From an uncultured Oligoflexales bacterium (GTDB lineage Bacteria; Bdellovibrionota_B; Oligoflexia; Oligoflexales; JAPPIL01), in assembly GCA_958296095.1 (NCBI GenBank), contig OY282434.1:1766001-1830000 (forward strand): a stretch of DNA of 64,000 bases. The letters run 5' to 3'. Shown here piece after piece: positions 9,352 to 18,050 of this stretch. Both the position numbers and the translations under genes were made by a program. The notes under the pieces were generated by a model. The model worked only from the letters and a program-made list of their open reading frames with translations. It did not search any database and was not told the DNA's origin. Each line of letters starts with the position of its first letter. The stretch's first letter is position 1.

Positions 9352-10265
9352 TGGTGTCAGTGCAGGCGTTGCCGCCGCCAGTTTACTATCTGACTATTCT
9401 CGACGACTTTCCGTTGCTGAAATCAGATCGGTTATTATTGGAACGCTTTCGCCGCGAGCCTGAGGGGCGGGGATTTTTATCTGTTGCTGAACTACTGAAA
9501 GCTTGCAATTTTCCTACTGAGAGTCTTGAATTATTACAAAGCGGAGTCGCGGCACATCCACGCTTTAGTGCCGCGCGGGTAGTGCTAGCCAAGGAATTTT
9601 TCCAACGTGGCATGATTTGCGAGGCACTCTCCATTATCGAGGAATCGCCAGTAAATTTAAAAGCAAATATCATGGCACAGAAGATAAAATTAAAGGCGTT
9701 GCTGCTATTGCAACGTGAGCAAGAATTTTGTGCTGTGCTTGATTCTTTAAGCATCGAGCGTGCCCTTGACGATGAGTGCGAATGGATTGCGCAACTTTTT
9801 CATCGTGATGGTTTTGCTAAGACTGCGTCTATCTTTTCTGCACGTCTTATCGCCAATGGTGTGCCTGTCAACATCACACCTCCCTCACCGCCACCACCGA
9901 CAACACCAGCACAGCTGCAACAAGAGACGAGTAATTACTGGATCATGCCAGTTGATGAAATTTTTTTTACTAGCGACAGTGGCTCTAAAGGCACTGTTGT
10001 TGATCTCGAAACCAAGGCACTGGCACAGGTTTACGAAGATCAAGGTAACCATGCTAAAGCCTTGCAAATTTATCGGCAGCTATTGGCTAAATTACCTCAC
10101 AACGAATTTTTGCGCCACAAGGCAATCGAATTAGCGCAGCTGGCTAAAAAACCCAAGCGTCATCATCTCGCACTTGACGCGGCAACCATCAACAGAATAG
10201 AGCAACTCGATCAAATCGATCTTAAGCTGAGAAAATGCCGTACCTTTTTGCAGAAGTTACCATGA
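9351..10265 (+). CDS. TPR-repeat protein in the pil operon
   Basis: A 304-residue soluble protein with helical repeats. Near residues 220-250 a clear TPR unit is visible (LAQVYEDQGNHAKALQIYRQLL), and the N-terminal half (AELLKACNFPTESLELLQSG) looks like degenerate TPRs. A proline/threonine linker (PPSPPPPTTPA) separates the halves. ATG at 9351 is favoured over GTG at 9348 because it forms a TGATG stop-start junction with the preceding gene and has GGGGGAGAG upstream. Such proteins act as assembly scaffolds; position suggests a link with PilQ or its lipoproteins. The last bases overlap aroQ. Confidence 0.75.
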   Translation: MVSVQALPPPVYYLTILDDFPLLKSDRLLLERFRREPEGRGFLSVAELLKACNFPTESLELLQSGVAAHPRFSAARVVLAKEFFQRGMICEALSIIEESPVNLKANIMAQKIKLKALLLLQREQEFCAVLDSLSIERALDDECEWIAQLFHRDGFAKTASIFSARLIANGVPVNITPPSPPPPTTPAQLQQETSNYWIMPVDEIFFTSDSGSKGTVVDLETKALAQVYEDQGNHAKALQIYRQLLAKLPHNEFLRHKAIELAQLAKKPKRHHLALDAATINRIEQLDQIDLKLRKCRTFLQKLP

Positions 10266-10717
10266 ATAAAATAATCGTTGCCAACGGTGTTAATCTTGAT
10301 CTCTGCGGCCAGCGGGATACAGAGCTGTATGGCAAGTTTACCCTGGGACAGCTAGAAAAATATCTGCATCAACATGCGACACAACTTGCCCCTTTATTTA
10401 ACTGTAGCGACTGTGAGTTGGTGTTTTTGCAAACTAATTGCGAACATGAATTCCTCACCGCAGTATCTAAACCATGGCGCGGTGCGTTGCTCAATCCTGG
10501 TGCCTGGACACACACTAGCCTTGCCCTCGGAGATCGTCTTGCGGCCTTGTCATTGCCGTTCGTCGAAGTGCATATTTCGCCCCTAGCACAGCGCCCAGCA
10601 CGTCGGCAACGCTCTTACAGTGCCCCCCATGCTATCGGTGTAGTCAACGGCTTTGGCCTTGACTCATATCTGGTCGCTCTAGTTGGCTTGTTCAGTTACT
10701 TGCAGAGGCTGGCATGA
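10262..10717 (+). CDS. aroQ: Type II 3-dehydroquinate dehydratase
   Basis: AroQ converts 3-dehydroquinate to 3-dehydroshikimate in the shikimate pathway. The catalytic tyrosine motif is present as NLDLCGQRDTELYG, the core NPGAWTHTSLALGD is intact, and VEVHIS carries the Glu/His pair. Length 151 aa is typical. Some positions are unusual: the first motif has NGVNL instead of GPNL, and the residue after VEVHIS is Pro instead of Asn, so activity is likely but not certain. ATG at 10262 is chosen because the strand that forms the active site begins MNKIIVANG. It overlaps both neighbours by 4 bases and is the only shikimate gene here. Confidence 0.87.
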   Translation: MNKIIVANGVNLDLCGQRDTELYGKFTLGQLEKYLHQHATQLAPLFNCSDCELVFLQTNCEHEFLTAVSKPWRGALLNPGAWTHTSLALGDRLAALSLPFVEVHISPLAQRPARRQRSYSAPHAIGVVNGFGLDSYLVALVGLFSYLQRLA

Positions 10718-12942
10718 AACTTGATCTCAATCAACTGTCGTCTACATATCAGGAAAATTTTAAACAAAGTGCAGTTATTCTCTCTTTTCATGATTTTCTG
10801 CAACGCCTTGCCGCCCAGCCACGTCGCTTGATCAGAAACTCGGCCCAGTACTTGCTCGACACCTTTGATCATTTTGGTCGTGAAGAAAACAGTGACATGC
10901 CACGCTTACGTCTTTTTGATCTTGCTACTCCTGGTTGTGCTGCCATCATTGGCTGCGAAGAAGTGCAGCATTCCATCTATGAAGCGGTGCGAACTTTTTG
11001 TACGCAAGGGCAGATTAACAAACTTATCATGTTGCATGGCCCTAACGGTGCGGCAAAAACTTCGATGATTGAAACCATTGCTGAAGCTATGCATTGCTAC
11101 TCAACCAGTGACGATGGTTGTGTTTATCGCTTCAATTGGGTTTTTCCTCAAGACCCTGACAAAGTTACCTACCTTAAAGGTGACAGTAGGCCGATCGGAT
11201 TTAATGACGGCGAAGCATACAATACCAAGGTCGGTTCTTATGCTGAGCTGGTAGATGACCAAATAAGCTGTAAGATTCCATCCGAATTCAAAGAAAACCC
11301 CCTCTACTTGTTGCCTATGCCACAGCGCGCCCAAATTCTTAAGCAGTGGCTTGCCGCGCATGAGAATATTCCTCTCGAAGAGGTAGAGTTGCCGCCACAT
11401 GTGCTCTTGTCAGGACTATCTAAACGCAATCAGCTTATTTTTGAAAATCTTCTTAATGGTTACAATGGCAATCTCTCGGAAGTTTATCGCCATGTGCAGG
11501 TTGAGCGTTTTTATTTTTCTAAGCAGTATCGTGTTGGCATCTCAACGGTTGAACCACAGATGTCGATTGATGCCCATGAAAAACAATTGACGATGGAACG
11601 CTATATGGAGAACCTCCCGTCGGTGTTGCGTAGTTTTCGTTTGCATGAATCTTTTGGTGAGCTGGTCGAGGCTAACAGAGGGTTTTTAGAATTTTCTGAT
11701 TTGCTAAAACGTCCTCTGGAAACGTTCAAGTATCTGTTATCAACAATCGAGAGATCAATCTTAAGTCTTCAGGCTAGCACTATTCCGCTTGATTTATTAT
11801 TTTTTGCTACCAGCAACGAAAAACATCTTGACGCTTTCAAAGCCAACCCGGACTTTAGCTCTTTTCGTGAGCGTTTTAGTTTGCTGACGGTGCCCTATCT
11901 GCTGCGCCCGTCACAAGAGCAGCGAATTTATCAACGTGATTTGGAAATGCTTAATAATAACATTGAGGTAGCTCCCCAGGCGATCGAGATGCTCTGCCTC
12001 TGGGGGGTGATGACGAGATTGAAACAACCTGAGGGCAAATACTATGACGAGCAACATAGAAAGTTAATTGCACGTCTCGATCCTCGCAACAAGATTAGAT
12101 TGTATGAGCAGGAAAAACTCGATGAAAGTTTTAGCGCGGGAGAAGCGGCGATTCTGCGCGGGTTGCACAAAAAAATTAAATCAGAATCGCAAGGCACACG
12201 TGTTTTTGAGGGACGGTTTGGCATTTCTCCCCGTGAGGTAAAAGCGGTTATCTACCGTGCGGCACAGCACGCTAAACATGGGGTGCTGACTGTTGAAGCG
12301 ATTTTTAATGAACTCGAACGCATGGTCAAGGATCGCAGTGTCTATGAGTTCCTGCAGTTTGAGCCGCGCGACAAGTATCATGATGCAGGGTTTTTTCTCA
12401 ACCTCGTCAAAGATGAATTCTGCCATATTTTTTATCATGAACTACTAGAGGCGATGACTTTGATTGACCACAAAGCTTATGCTGATTTGATAGCAAGCTA
12501 CGTGGAAAATGTTGCGGGCGACATCAAAAAAGAAAGAATCCTCGACCGTACTACAGGCGAAACACATCCACCATCACAACAAATTATGAACAATGTTGAA
12601 AAAATTATTGGCGTAAAAGATAATCAGCGCCGCCATCGGGAGTCGGTGTTGAACAGGTTGGCGGCTTTCAGACTCGACCATCCTGAGGGGGCAGTGAATT
12701 TGCAGGAAATTTTTAATGATTTTGTTGAAAAAATACGCACTTACTATTTTAAGGAAAACGAAAAGCAGGTGCAGGAAAACTTCAAGGTGATGCTGTCGCT
12801 GGACAAGCCCGACCATAAACTCACTGCGGAAGCCATCAAGCTAGCCGAAGCTACTTTTACGAATCTCAAAGCGCGTCATGGCTACAATAAAGCCATGGTG
12901 CTTGAACAGCTTAAGTTTTTGATTAATCGCAAGAAAAAATAA
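10714..12942 (+). CDS. prkA: PrkA-family serine protein kinase / AAA ATPase
   Basis: PrkA (YeaG-like) proteins couple an AAA-type ATPase module to a C-terminal kinase-like domain and act in stress or starvation signalling. The N-terminal half has a P-loop MLHGPNGAAKTSMIE at about residue 108, and later segments (LIKRPLETFKYLL-like, FFATSNEKHLDAFKANPDF, FSSFRERF) follow the order seen in the family. The C-terminal part with SPREVKAVIYRAA and VYEFLQFEPRDKYHD matches the PrkA C-terminal domain. At 742 residues it is about 100 longer than E. coli YeaG. The first codon overlaps the aroQ stop (ATGA). Linkage with a pil operon may be incidental or may point to regulation of motility. Confidence 0.85.
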   Translation: MKLDLNQLSSTYQENFKQSAVILSFHDFLQRLAAQPRRLIRNSAQYLLDTFDHFGREENSDMPRLRLFDLATPGCAAIIGCEEVQHSIYEAVRTFCTQGQINKLIMLHGPNGAAKTSMIETIAEAMHCYSTSDDGCVYRFNWVFPQDPDKVTYLKGDSRPIGFNDGEAYNTKVGSYAELVDDQISCKIPSEFKENPLYLLPMPQRAQILKQWLAAHENIPLEEVELPPHVLLSGLSKRNQLIFENLLNGYNGNLSEVYRHVQVERFYFSKQYRVGISTVEPQMSIDAHEKQLTMERYMENLPSVLRSFRLHESFGELVEANRGFLEFSDLLKRPLETFKYLLSTIERSILSLQASTIPLDLLFFATSNEKHLDAFKANPDFSSFRERFSLLTVPYLLRPSQEQRIYQRDLEMLNNNIEVAPQAIEMLCLWGVMTRLKQPEGKYYDEQHRKLIARLDPRNKIRLYEQEKLDESFSAGEAAILRGLHKKIKSESQGTRVFEGRFGISPREVKAVIYRAAQHAKHGVLTVEAIFNELERMVKDRSVYEFLQFEPRDKYHDAGFFLNLVKDEFCHIFYHELLEAMTLIDHKAYADLIASYVENVAGDIKKERILDRTTGETHPPSQQIMNNVEKIIGVKDNQRRHRESVLNRLAAFRLDHPEGAVNLQEIFNDFVEKIRTYYFKENEKQVQENFKVMLSLDKPDHKLTAEAIKLAEATFTNLKARHGYNKAMVLEQLKFLINRKKK

Positions 12943-13043
12943 TTTTTTTGTCTCCAGGCGGGCATAAAAGAACTCGGTTGATTTCAGCTTGAGGTAGCAA
13001 TTTGGTAGAATAGAGTTAGAAGTTATTCCGTGAGAGTACTCAC

Positions 13044-13514
13044 ATGCCTGCACAAACCGACATTGTTTTTGAATTATTGGGACTATGTGAGACTTTGTTG
13101 ATTAACATTGAGCAGCAGTTGCTTTATTACCGTGCCAGTGTTTACAAAGACGAAACTGCCCGCAGTGTTGATGTTGAAATCACTCGGTTACAAAGTGTGT
13201 TGGCAATGTTCAATAGCGAGGCACTGCTTGAACCGCTGGCAGATTATCATGCCTTGCAAACGCATCAGCTCAAACTTTCGCCTGGCGAGTGCTCTTTTTC
13301 TCGCAGGGTCGCACACTTGGTTGTGACAACGCGGCAGCAATTGCGTCTTTACCGTCCTGCTAGCCAGCCTAAGGTCGATTTCAATCGTCAGATCCAGCAA
13401 AATCGCCAACAACTGCTAGCACTCTGTCGGCAGGGCACCAGGCAGTGGAGTTTTTTCCAATCTCTGCGAGCGCCATCCGAAAAAGAGGCTGCCGCGCGGC
13501 GGCAATCGTGCTAA
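13044..13514 (+). CDS. Hypothetical protein upstream of parA
   Basis: A 156-residue, mostly helical protein without signal peptide or membrane segment. The first half is acidic to neutral and helical (FELLGLCETLLINIEQQLLYY); the second half is rich in Arg and Gln. I do not recognise a family. It ends 9 bases before parA and is separated from the preceding kinase gene by about 100 bases, so it most likely heads a three-gene parAB transcript. A role in chromosome segregation is suggested only by this position. ATG at 13044 is the sole good start. Confidence 0.6.
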   Translation: MPAQTDIVFELLGLCETLLINIEQQLLYYRASVYKDETARSVDVEITRLQSVLAMFNSEALLEPLADYHALQTHQLKLSPGECSFSRRVAHLVVTTRQQLRLYRPASQPKVDFNRQIQQNRQQLLALCRQGTRQWSFFQSLRAPSEKEAAARRQSC

Positions 13515-13523
13515 AATCGAAGC

Positions 13524-14300
13524 GTGAATGATCAGAAGCACAAGGCAGTGGTGGTTGCCGTCGCTAGCCCGCGGCAGGACGTGGGCAAGAGTGTGGTGGC
13601 GTTGAATCTTGCCGCGTCGCTGGCTCTGGCGGAAAAGCGCGTGCTGTTGGTTGTTGCTGACCCGCGCCATACGGTGGCGTTACGTCGCACGGGCGAAGTC
13701 AGCCTTTATGAGGTGTTGCGGGATAGCGTCGCCTTGGGCCGTGCCATTGTGCCTGCTTCGTTGTCGCAGCTTGAAGTCGTGCCTTCCGCCCCGTCTCTGT
13801 GGCGGCTGGATGTGGAACTAATGTATGTCAGAGATAGCGAACAGCGTCTGCATCAGGCCTTGCTTGCCATCGTTGACCTCTATGACTTCGTGCTGATCGA
13901 TTGCCCGTCATCGACTGGCTTGCTGACTATCAGTGCGTTGCTGGCGGCAGATAGGGTTATTGTGCCTGTGGGTGCGGCCACCTCTGTCTGTGTTGAGGCG
14001 GAGCAGTTGTTACAAATTGTGGCAAGTGTGCGGCGTAACTTACAGCCCGCCTTGGGGGGCCTGCATCTGGTTGCCAACAAAATCACGCCGCGGCGCGGTG
14101 CGGCAGGCCAGCCACACACGGAACAGCTGTTAGGGGTGCAAATTCCTACGAGCGTAGACATTGCTACGGCGGCGGCGCTCGGACAGCCCGCGGTCCTACA
14201 TGCTGCTGACGGTGTTGGCGCGGTCACCTTTCGCCAGCTGGCGATGGCGTTATTAGCAAGTTTCGCTGCACCTATGGTAGCGCGGGAGCAGCGCCTGTGA
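13524..14300 (+). CDS. parA: ParA/Soj-family ATPase with a degenerate deviant Walker A motif
   Basis: ParA ATPases bind DNA as ATP dimers and position ParB-parS complexes. The fold is clear: Walker A region VASPRQDVGKSVVALNLA at residue 13, switch I VADPRHTV, and switch II YDFVLIDCPSSTG. The canonical KGGVGKT motif is replaced by RQDVGKS: the signature lysine is Arg and both glycines are lost. Length 258 aa is normal. The GTG start at 13524 gives the usual short N-terminus. It overlaps parB by 4 bases (GTGA). Because parB and the rest of the fold are intact, the gene is not obviously decayed; altered ATP handling is inferred. Confidence 0.85.
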   Translation: MNDQKHKAVVVAVASPRQDVGKSVVALNLAASLALAEKRVLLVVADPRHTVALRRTGEVSLYEVLRDSVALGRAIVPASLSQLEVVPSAPSLWRLDVELMYVRDSEQRLHQALLAIVDLYDFVLIDCPSSTGLLTISALLAADRVIVPVGAATSVCVEAEQLLQIVASVRRNLQPALGGLHLVANKITPRRGAAGQPHTEQLLGVQIPTSVDIATAAALGQPAVLHAADGVGAVTFRQLAMALLASFAAPMVAREQRL

Positions 14301-15148
14301 GTGCCAATACGGGTAATGACAGCCGGCCACGCCACACATCTCCTGAGACGCGGCGAGAAGAGCCGCAGCAGCAGGTATTTCTGGTCGCATTGGACAAACT
14401 CGCACCAGGCCCGCATCAGCCGCGCCTGAATTTCGATGACCAGTTGTTGCAGGAGATGGCGGCTAGTATCAGGCGTGATGGTGTGTTGCAACCGATAATT
14501 CTCACCCGCAAGGACGAACGCTACAGTATTGTTGCGGGGGAACGGCGGGTACGAGCGGCACGGTTAGCTGGCTTGAGGAGCGTGCCCGCAATTATCAAAG
14601 ACTTGAGTGCCGCCGATATGCTGCGCGTAGCCTTGATCGAGAACGTGCAGCGCAGCGATCTCAACGCCATCGAAGAAGCAACGGCGTATCAGGTATTGAT
14701 CAACGATTTTGGTTTGACCCAAGAGCAGTGTGCCCACCAAATTGGTAAGGATCGCTCGTCCATCAGCAATGCCTTGCGTTTGTTGGTCTTGCCGCTTGAA
14801 ATAAAAACCGACCTGATGCAACGGCGCTTGAGTATGGGTCATTGCCGAGCTTTGCTATCGTTGCCTAGTAATGCCTTGATGCTAGAAGCGCGGCAGCTGA
14901 TCCTCAAGAAAAACCTCAGCGTGCGCCAAACCGAGTTGCTGTGTCGCAACATGTCGTCACAAAACAAAAAAAGCACCCGTAACCTCGCGGAACTCGACCA
15001 CCTCGCCGAAGGCTTGCGCACCCATCTGCAAACCCGTGTGCGTGTCTCTGGCTCAGGCAGCAAAGGACGTATTGAGATTTCCTACTTTTCCGCGGCCGAA
15101 CTCGACCGTATCCTCAACCTCATGGGCTGCACCAACCCAGAAGCCTAG
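14297..15148 (+). CDS. parB: Chromosome partitioning protein ParB
   Basis: ParB binds parS sites, hydrolyses CTP, and loads onto DNA as a sliding clamp that ParA moves. The CTP-binding N-terminal domain shows PHQPRLNFDD, LQPIILTRK, AGERRVRAARLAG (GERR box) and ALIENVQRSDLNAIEEA. The central helix-turn-helix is QEQCAHQIGKDRSSISNALRLL. A basic linker leads to a C-terminal dimerisation region. Length 283 aa is typical. GTG at 14297 overlaps the parA stop. No parS-like 16-base site was spotted in the gene or close by, but this was a visual search only. Confidence 0.93.
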   Translation: MSANTGNDSRPRHTSPETRREEPQQQVFLVALDKLAPGPHQPRLNFDDQLLQEMAASIRRDGVLQPIILTRKDERYSIVAGERRVRAARLAGLRSVPAIIKDLSAADMLRVALIENVQRSDLNAIEEATAYQVLINDFGLTQEQCAHQIGKDRSSISNALRLLVLPLEIKTDLMQRRLSMGHCRALLSLPSNALMLEARQLILKKNLSVRQTELLCRNMSSQNKKSTRNLAELDHLAEGLRTHLQTRVRVSGSGSKGRIEISYFSAAELDRILNLMGCTNPEA

Positions 15149-15211
15149 CACCCTTACGGGCTGGTAATTTTTTTGTGGCATAGATATAAGCAGGCCCGAA
15201 CTGGGAGTAGC

Positions 15212-15370
15212 ATGATGATTTTTTCACGTCAGGACTTGCAGGTCGAATCGCTACCAGAGCTGCTGGCGTTTTTGCCCATCCTGGTTTTCGTTGGCCTGGT
15301 CACCCCTTTCTTGCTGGCAGGCTACACGCTCGGCTTTTGTATGGACCTGCTCGGATTGATCGAGGAGTAG
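15212..15370 (+). CDS. Small membrane protein downstream of parB
   Basis: A 52-residue protein with a strong ribosome site (GGGAG six bases before ATG at 15212). After an acidic amphipathic start it has one long or two short hydrophobic segments (LLAFLPILVFVGLVTPFLLAGYTLGF) and a short tail. No family is recognised. It lies 63 bases after parB, on the same strand. The stop codon is followed almost at once by a large intergenic repeat block. It could be a real small membrane protein or a remnant; the ribosome site argues for the former. Confidence 0.5.
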   Translation: MMIFSRQDLQVESLPELLAFLPILVFVGLVTPFLLAGYTLGFCMDLLGLIEE

Positions 15371-15793
15371 GCAGTTCAGGCTTGTGCTACGCGGCTCTTT
15401 GTATCGCTCGCTTGCTAGCTCGCTTCGCTCGCTACGCGGCTTTTTGTAACGCTCGCTACGCGGCTTTTTGTATCGCTCGCTTCCTAGCTCGCTGCATGTT
15501 CTCAGGCCTCTTGCTATCGCGTTCAGGCTTGCACTCAGGCCTCTCGGCAGTTGCCCCCACCTCTTGCCCACCGAGAGCTTTATGAAGGGCGCGGTGAGAC
15601 CGTGCGAAAACCCGACCATAAATATTGCCATATTACTGTCAGATTATGCTCTTGCACAAGGCATGTGCCTATACCTGTTGAGGTCGGGTTTCTCGTTAGG
15701 TCTGCACCGCGCCAAGACAACGGAGGTACGTGCTAAGGAAGGTCTGCGCCGTGCCAAGATAACGGAGGCTGCGGCTGTGCTCGTTCCCCCACG
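15371..15793 (-). repeat. Modular intergenic repeat block 1 (reverse orientation)
   Basis: This 423-base stretch holds no gene. It carries all modules of the repeat family in reverse order relative to most other blocks: the GCGAGC-rich module (15390-15495), the gamma hairpin (CTCTCGG...CCGAGAG, about 15540-15576), and the beta module with an outer inverted repeat ACCCGACC (15610-15617) / GGTCGGGT (15682-15689). Two copies of the GCCAAGA(C/T)AACGGAGG module end the block. It lies between convergent genes. Confidence 0.93.
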
Positions 15794-17509
15794 CTATAGG
15801 TGGAAGATGGAGTTGTATTCAGACAAGATGGTCTTCACTCTGGGGTCATAGTAGTACATCTTACTGCGGGTGTTCTGAAAAAACAGCTCATCCTCCATTG
15901 TGCCTGGCAATGACCACACGTGGTAAACGTAGTGCTGGGGCAACAGCTGTTCGAGATGAATTTTTACAAACGGATACAGGCGCACGTCAAACGACACCGC
16001 TTGCACTTCCTGACTCTTTGCCTGCGCCGCGAGTTGCTGGGCACGGCGGCTCAACTTGGCGGAATCGTTCTCTGTCTGCAGTGCCAACAGTTCTATGGTG
16101 GGCAGATAATACGATGTGTGATAGCCAGCCCTGGCGACCTGCCTATAGTCGCGGCTCTCAATCGACGACTCAAAGATAACCTTCTGCTTGAGGGCGAGCT
16201 TGTCGCTGAGCTGGTTCAACCTTAACAATTGGGCGGCGATATTTTTGCTAGTAAGGTTTTTGATATCCAGCCACAGCTTTTTCAACTCGGAGATTTGGAT
16301 CTGCGCCAGAAACGTGTCAAAACACATGGTACTCATATTCTCGGCATCGTGTCCAACGACGAAACAATTCCTCTTCTCGTCATAAAATAGATCCAGTTCG
16401 AAGGCGCGATAACCGTCGTGCCACATCTCTCGCAACTTGCCAATGCTGTTGACCCAATGGGGGATTATGCGCTGGTCTTCTCCCTCAGCCTGCAAGCTCC
16501 TCACGTTGTGCTGCTGCCACCAGCGTCGGTTAGCGGGCGTAACATATTTTTGCTTGCCGTTGCGCACCAGAGCGCGGTCTGCGGTCACACTGTAGGCGGC
16601 GTGGGAAAGGTCGAAGCTGGAACGGTAGTGTGCACTCGGCACGGAAAAAATTCCTAGCAGGGTGTCGTGCAGCAAATCGCTGGAAAAAAGTGCTCCTACC
16701 CTACTACGCAACGTGCGATAGCGCGCCGCTTGGCGCTGACGATACGCGGGCGAAAACCACATGACTAGCGGAATGTTTACCTGCGAGTAGGCAAAGCCTT
16801 TTTCACTAGCTGCCAGCAGGTTGAAGCCGCGGGTGGCAAACCAGATAAAACCACTAACTCCGCCATGTTGCTTGACTACTTGCAACAGACGAGCGACATC
16901 CTTATCAACCGCGAGCATGCGATTGTCGTATGCGTTGAGCGTAGTGGGTGCGATGCGCTGGTAGTGCCCGTAGACATTGCGTGGCAGTTCTCCCTTGAAA
17001 TGCTGGTCCACACTTGTCTGCTGGTGCACGAGATCGACGAATACCACTACGTCGCCCGCGGCTTGAGGATTTTTGCCAACTCGGGCCTGATTACTGAGGA
17101 TTTTCGCCAACTCGGGCCTGATCACTGCGGAGAGCGAGCCTTTGCGGACAACAGTGTTCTCGCCGTTGTGCGCGACGCGCGGCTGGTCACGGTTGGTCAG
17201 CCAAAAAGTCTTGACCCCCGCCGCGTTTAGCGCCGTCAGCAGCGAGTGTGCATCCTTAACCTGCAGGTATTGGTTGCGCGCGTGCAAAGCTTGACTCAAG
17301 TCGGCGGTCGCAGCACGTGCGTAGGCATGGCGGAAGACGATGAGCTCCCGCTCCTGTTGTAAGTTCGGCGTGGTCCGCCGCGGATAGCCATAGATACCGA
17401 GATGCCTTTTCCCCAGAGCATCGCTGATGGCCACTAGGTAGGTCGCTGACGCATCGGCGTGGGCTACGAAAACGCACGTCAGCATGATAACCAAGGCTAA
17501 CCTAAACAC
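15794..17509 (-). CDS. Secreted fusion of a CptA-like phosphoethanolamine transferase domain (catalytically degraded) and a GDPD-like domain
   Basis: GTG at 17509 has AGGAGG six bases upstream and gives a clean signal peptide (cut after AHADA). Residues 20-320 follow the soluble domain of CptA/EptA phosphoethanolamine transferases: GIYGYPRRTTPNL, GVKTFWLTNRDQ, AYDNRMLAVDKDV, NIPLVMWFSPAY. The metal ligands are damaged: the usual GES start reads ISD, and the SDHGE motif reads ATRGF; no membrane domain precedes it. Residues 345-571 resemble a glycerophosphodiester phosphodiesterase/PI-PLC-like barrel with candidate catalytic residues PHWVNS, FELDLFYD and VVGHD retained. A role on phospholipid or LPS head groups is inferred. 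It starts 51 bases after secG and is probably co-transcribed. Confidence 0.65.
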   Translation of the reverse strand: MFRLALVIMLTCVFVAHADASATYLVAISDALGKRHLGIYGYPRRTTPNLQQERELIVFRHAYARAATADLSQALHARNQYLQVKDAHSLLTALNAAGVKTFWLTNRDQPRVAHNGENTVVRKGSLSAVIRPELAKILSNQARVGKNPQAAGDVVVFVDLVHQQTSVDQHFKGELPRNVYGHYQRIAPTTLNAYDNRMLAVDKDVARLLQVVKQHGGVSGFIWFATRGFNLLAASEKGFAYSQVNIPLVMWFSPAYRQRQAARYRTLRSRVGALFSSDLLHDTLLGIFSVPSAHYRSSFDLSHAAYSVTADRALVRNGKQKYVTPANRRWWQQHNVRSLQAEGEDQRIIPHWVNSIGKLREMWHDGYRAFELDLFYDEKRNCFVVGHDAENMSTMCFDTFLAQIQISELKKLWLDIKNLTSKNIAAQLLRLNQLSDKLALKQKVIFESSIESRDYRQVARAGYHTSYYLPTIELLALQTENDSAKLSRRAQQLAAQAKSQEVQAVSFDVRLYPFVKIHLEQLLPQHYVYHVWSLPGTMEDELFFQNTRSKMYYYDPRVKTILSEYNSIFHL

Positions 17510-17560
17510 CGTGCACCTCCTGCTAAATCCTGCCGCACTGCCATCCACATCCCTGTGCGG

Positions 17561-17887
17561 CTACGGCTTGTCCTCTTCTGTCGCGGTCGGCGAGGGGACG
17601 GGCTGGCCTTCGCTGGCCTTTTGTAGTCTTTCCTTGAGACCGATGTCGTAATTCGTACCTTGCATGACGGTGAGGCCGATCGAGGTAACCATGAAGATAA
17701 GTGCGAACACGTAGGTGAGTTTACCGAGCAAGCTCACGGGTCCCGAAGCTCCGAACATGCTCTGCGAGCCGCCACTGCCGCCACCGAAACCAGCACCCAG
17801 TCCGCCTGAACTACCTCCCTGCAACAGCACAATGCAGATGATGAACAATGCCGCCGTGACATGCACAGTCGTTACCAAAGTAAGCAT
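17561..17887 (-). CDS. secG: Protein translocase subunit SecG
   Basis: SecG is the small auxiliary subunit of the SecYEG channel. The 108-residue product has two membrane helices (TVHVTAALFIICIVLLQ and LTYVFALIFMVTSIGL) joined by a Gly/Ser-rich loop with GGSGGSQSMFG, the family's most conserved stretch. The Pro/Glu-rich tail is variable in the family. ATG at 17887 has GGGAG about 7 bases upstream. It lies 34 bases downstream of tRNA-Phe on the same strand, so the two may share a transcript. Confidence 0.95.
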   Translation of the reverse strand: MLTLVTTVHVTAALFIICIVLLQGGSSGGLGAGFGGGSGGSQSMFGASGPVSLLGKLTYVFALIFMVTSIGLTVMQGTNYDIGLKERLQKASEGQPVPSPTATEEDKP

Positions 17888-17921
17888 AACACGCTCCCGC
17901 CCGATGCAAAGACAGCACAAG

Positions 17922-17994
<73 letters not shown>

Positions 17995-18010
17995 AGCCTC
18001 GCCGCTGGCT

Positions 18011-18039
18011 GGTATAATACTTGTGCGCTATCTCGTCAA
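18011..18039 (-). promoter_or_regulatory. Sigma-70-type promoter of tRNA-Phe
   Basis: On the minus strand TTGACG (18034-18039) and TATACC (18011-18016) are separated by 17 bases. The -10 box ends 17 bases before the first base of the tRNA, which is a normal distance for a stable RNA promoter. It is near consensus for both boxes (5 of 6 and 4 of 6). Confidence 0.75.
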
Positions 18040-18050
18040 AGTGTTTTTTG

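Noticed and set aside
13524..15148. Origin of replication next to parAB
   Set aside because: No gidAB, dnaA, DnaA-box cluster or parS-like site was seen around the genes.
15371..15793. Integron attC-like sites
   Set aside because: Inverted repeats are present but the GTTRRRY/RYYYAAC core pair is missing and no integrase or cassette pattern is seen.
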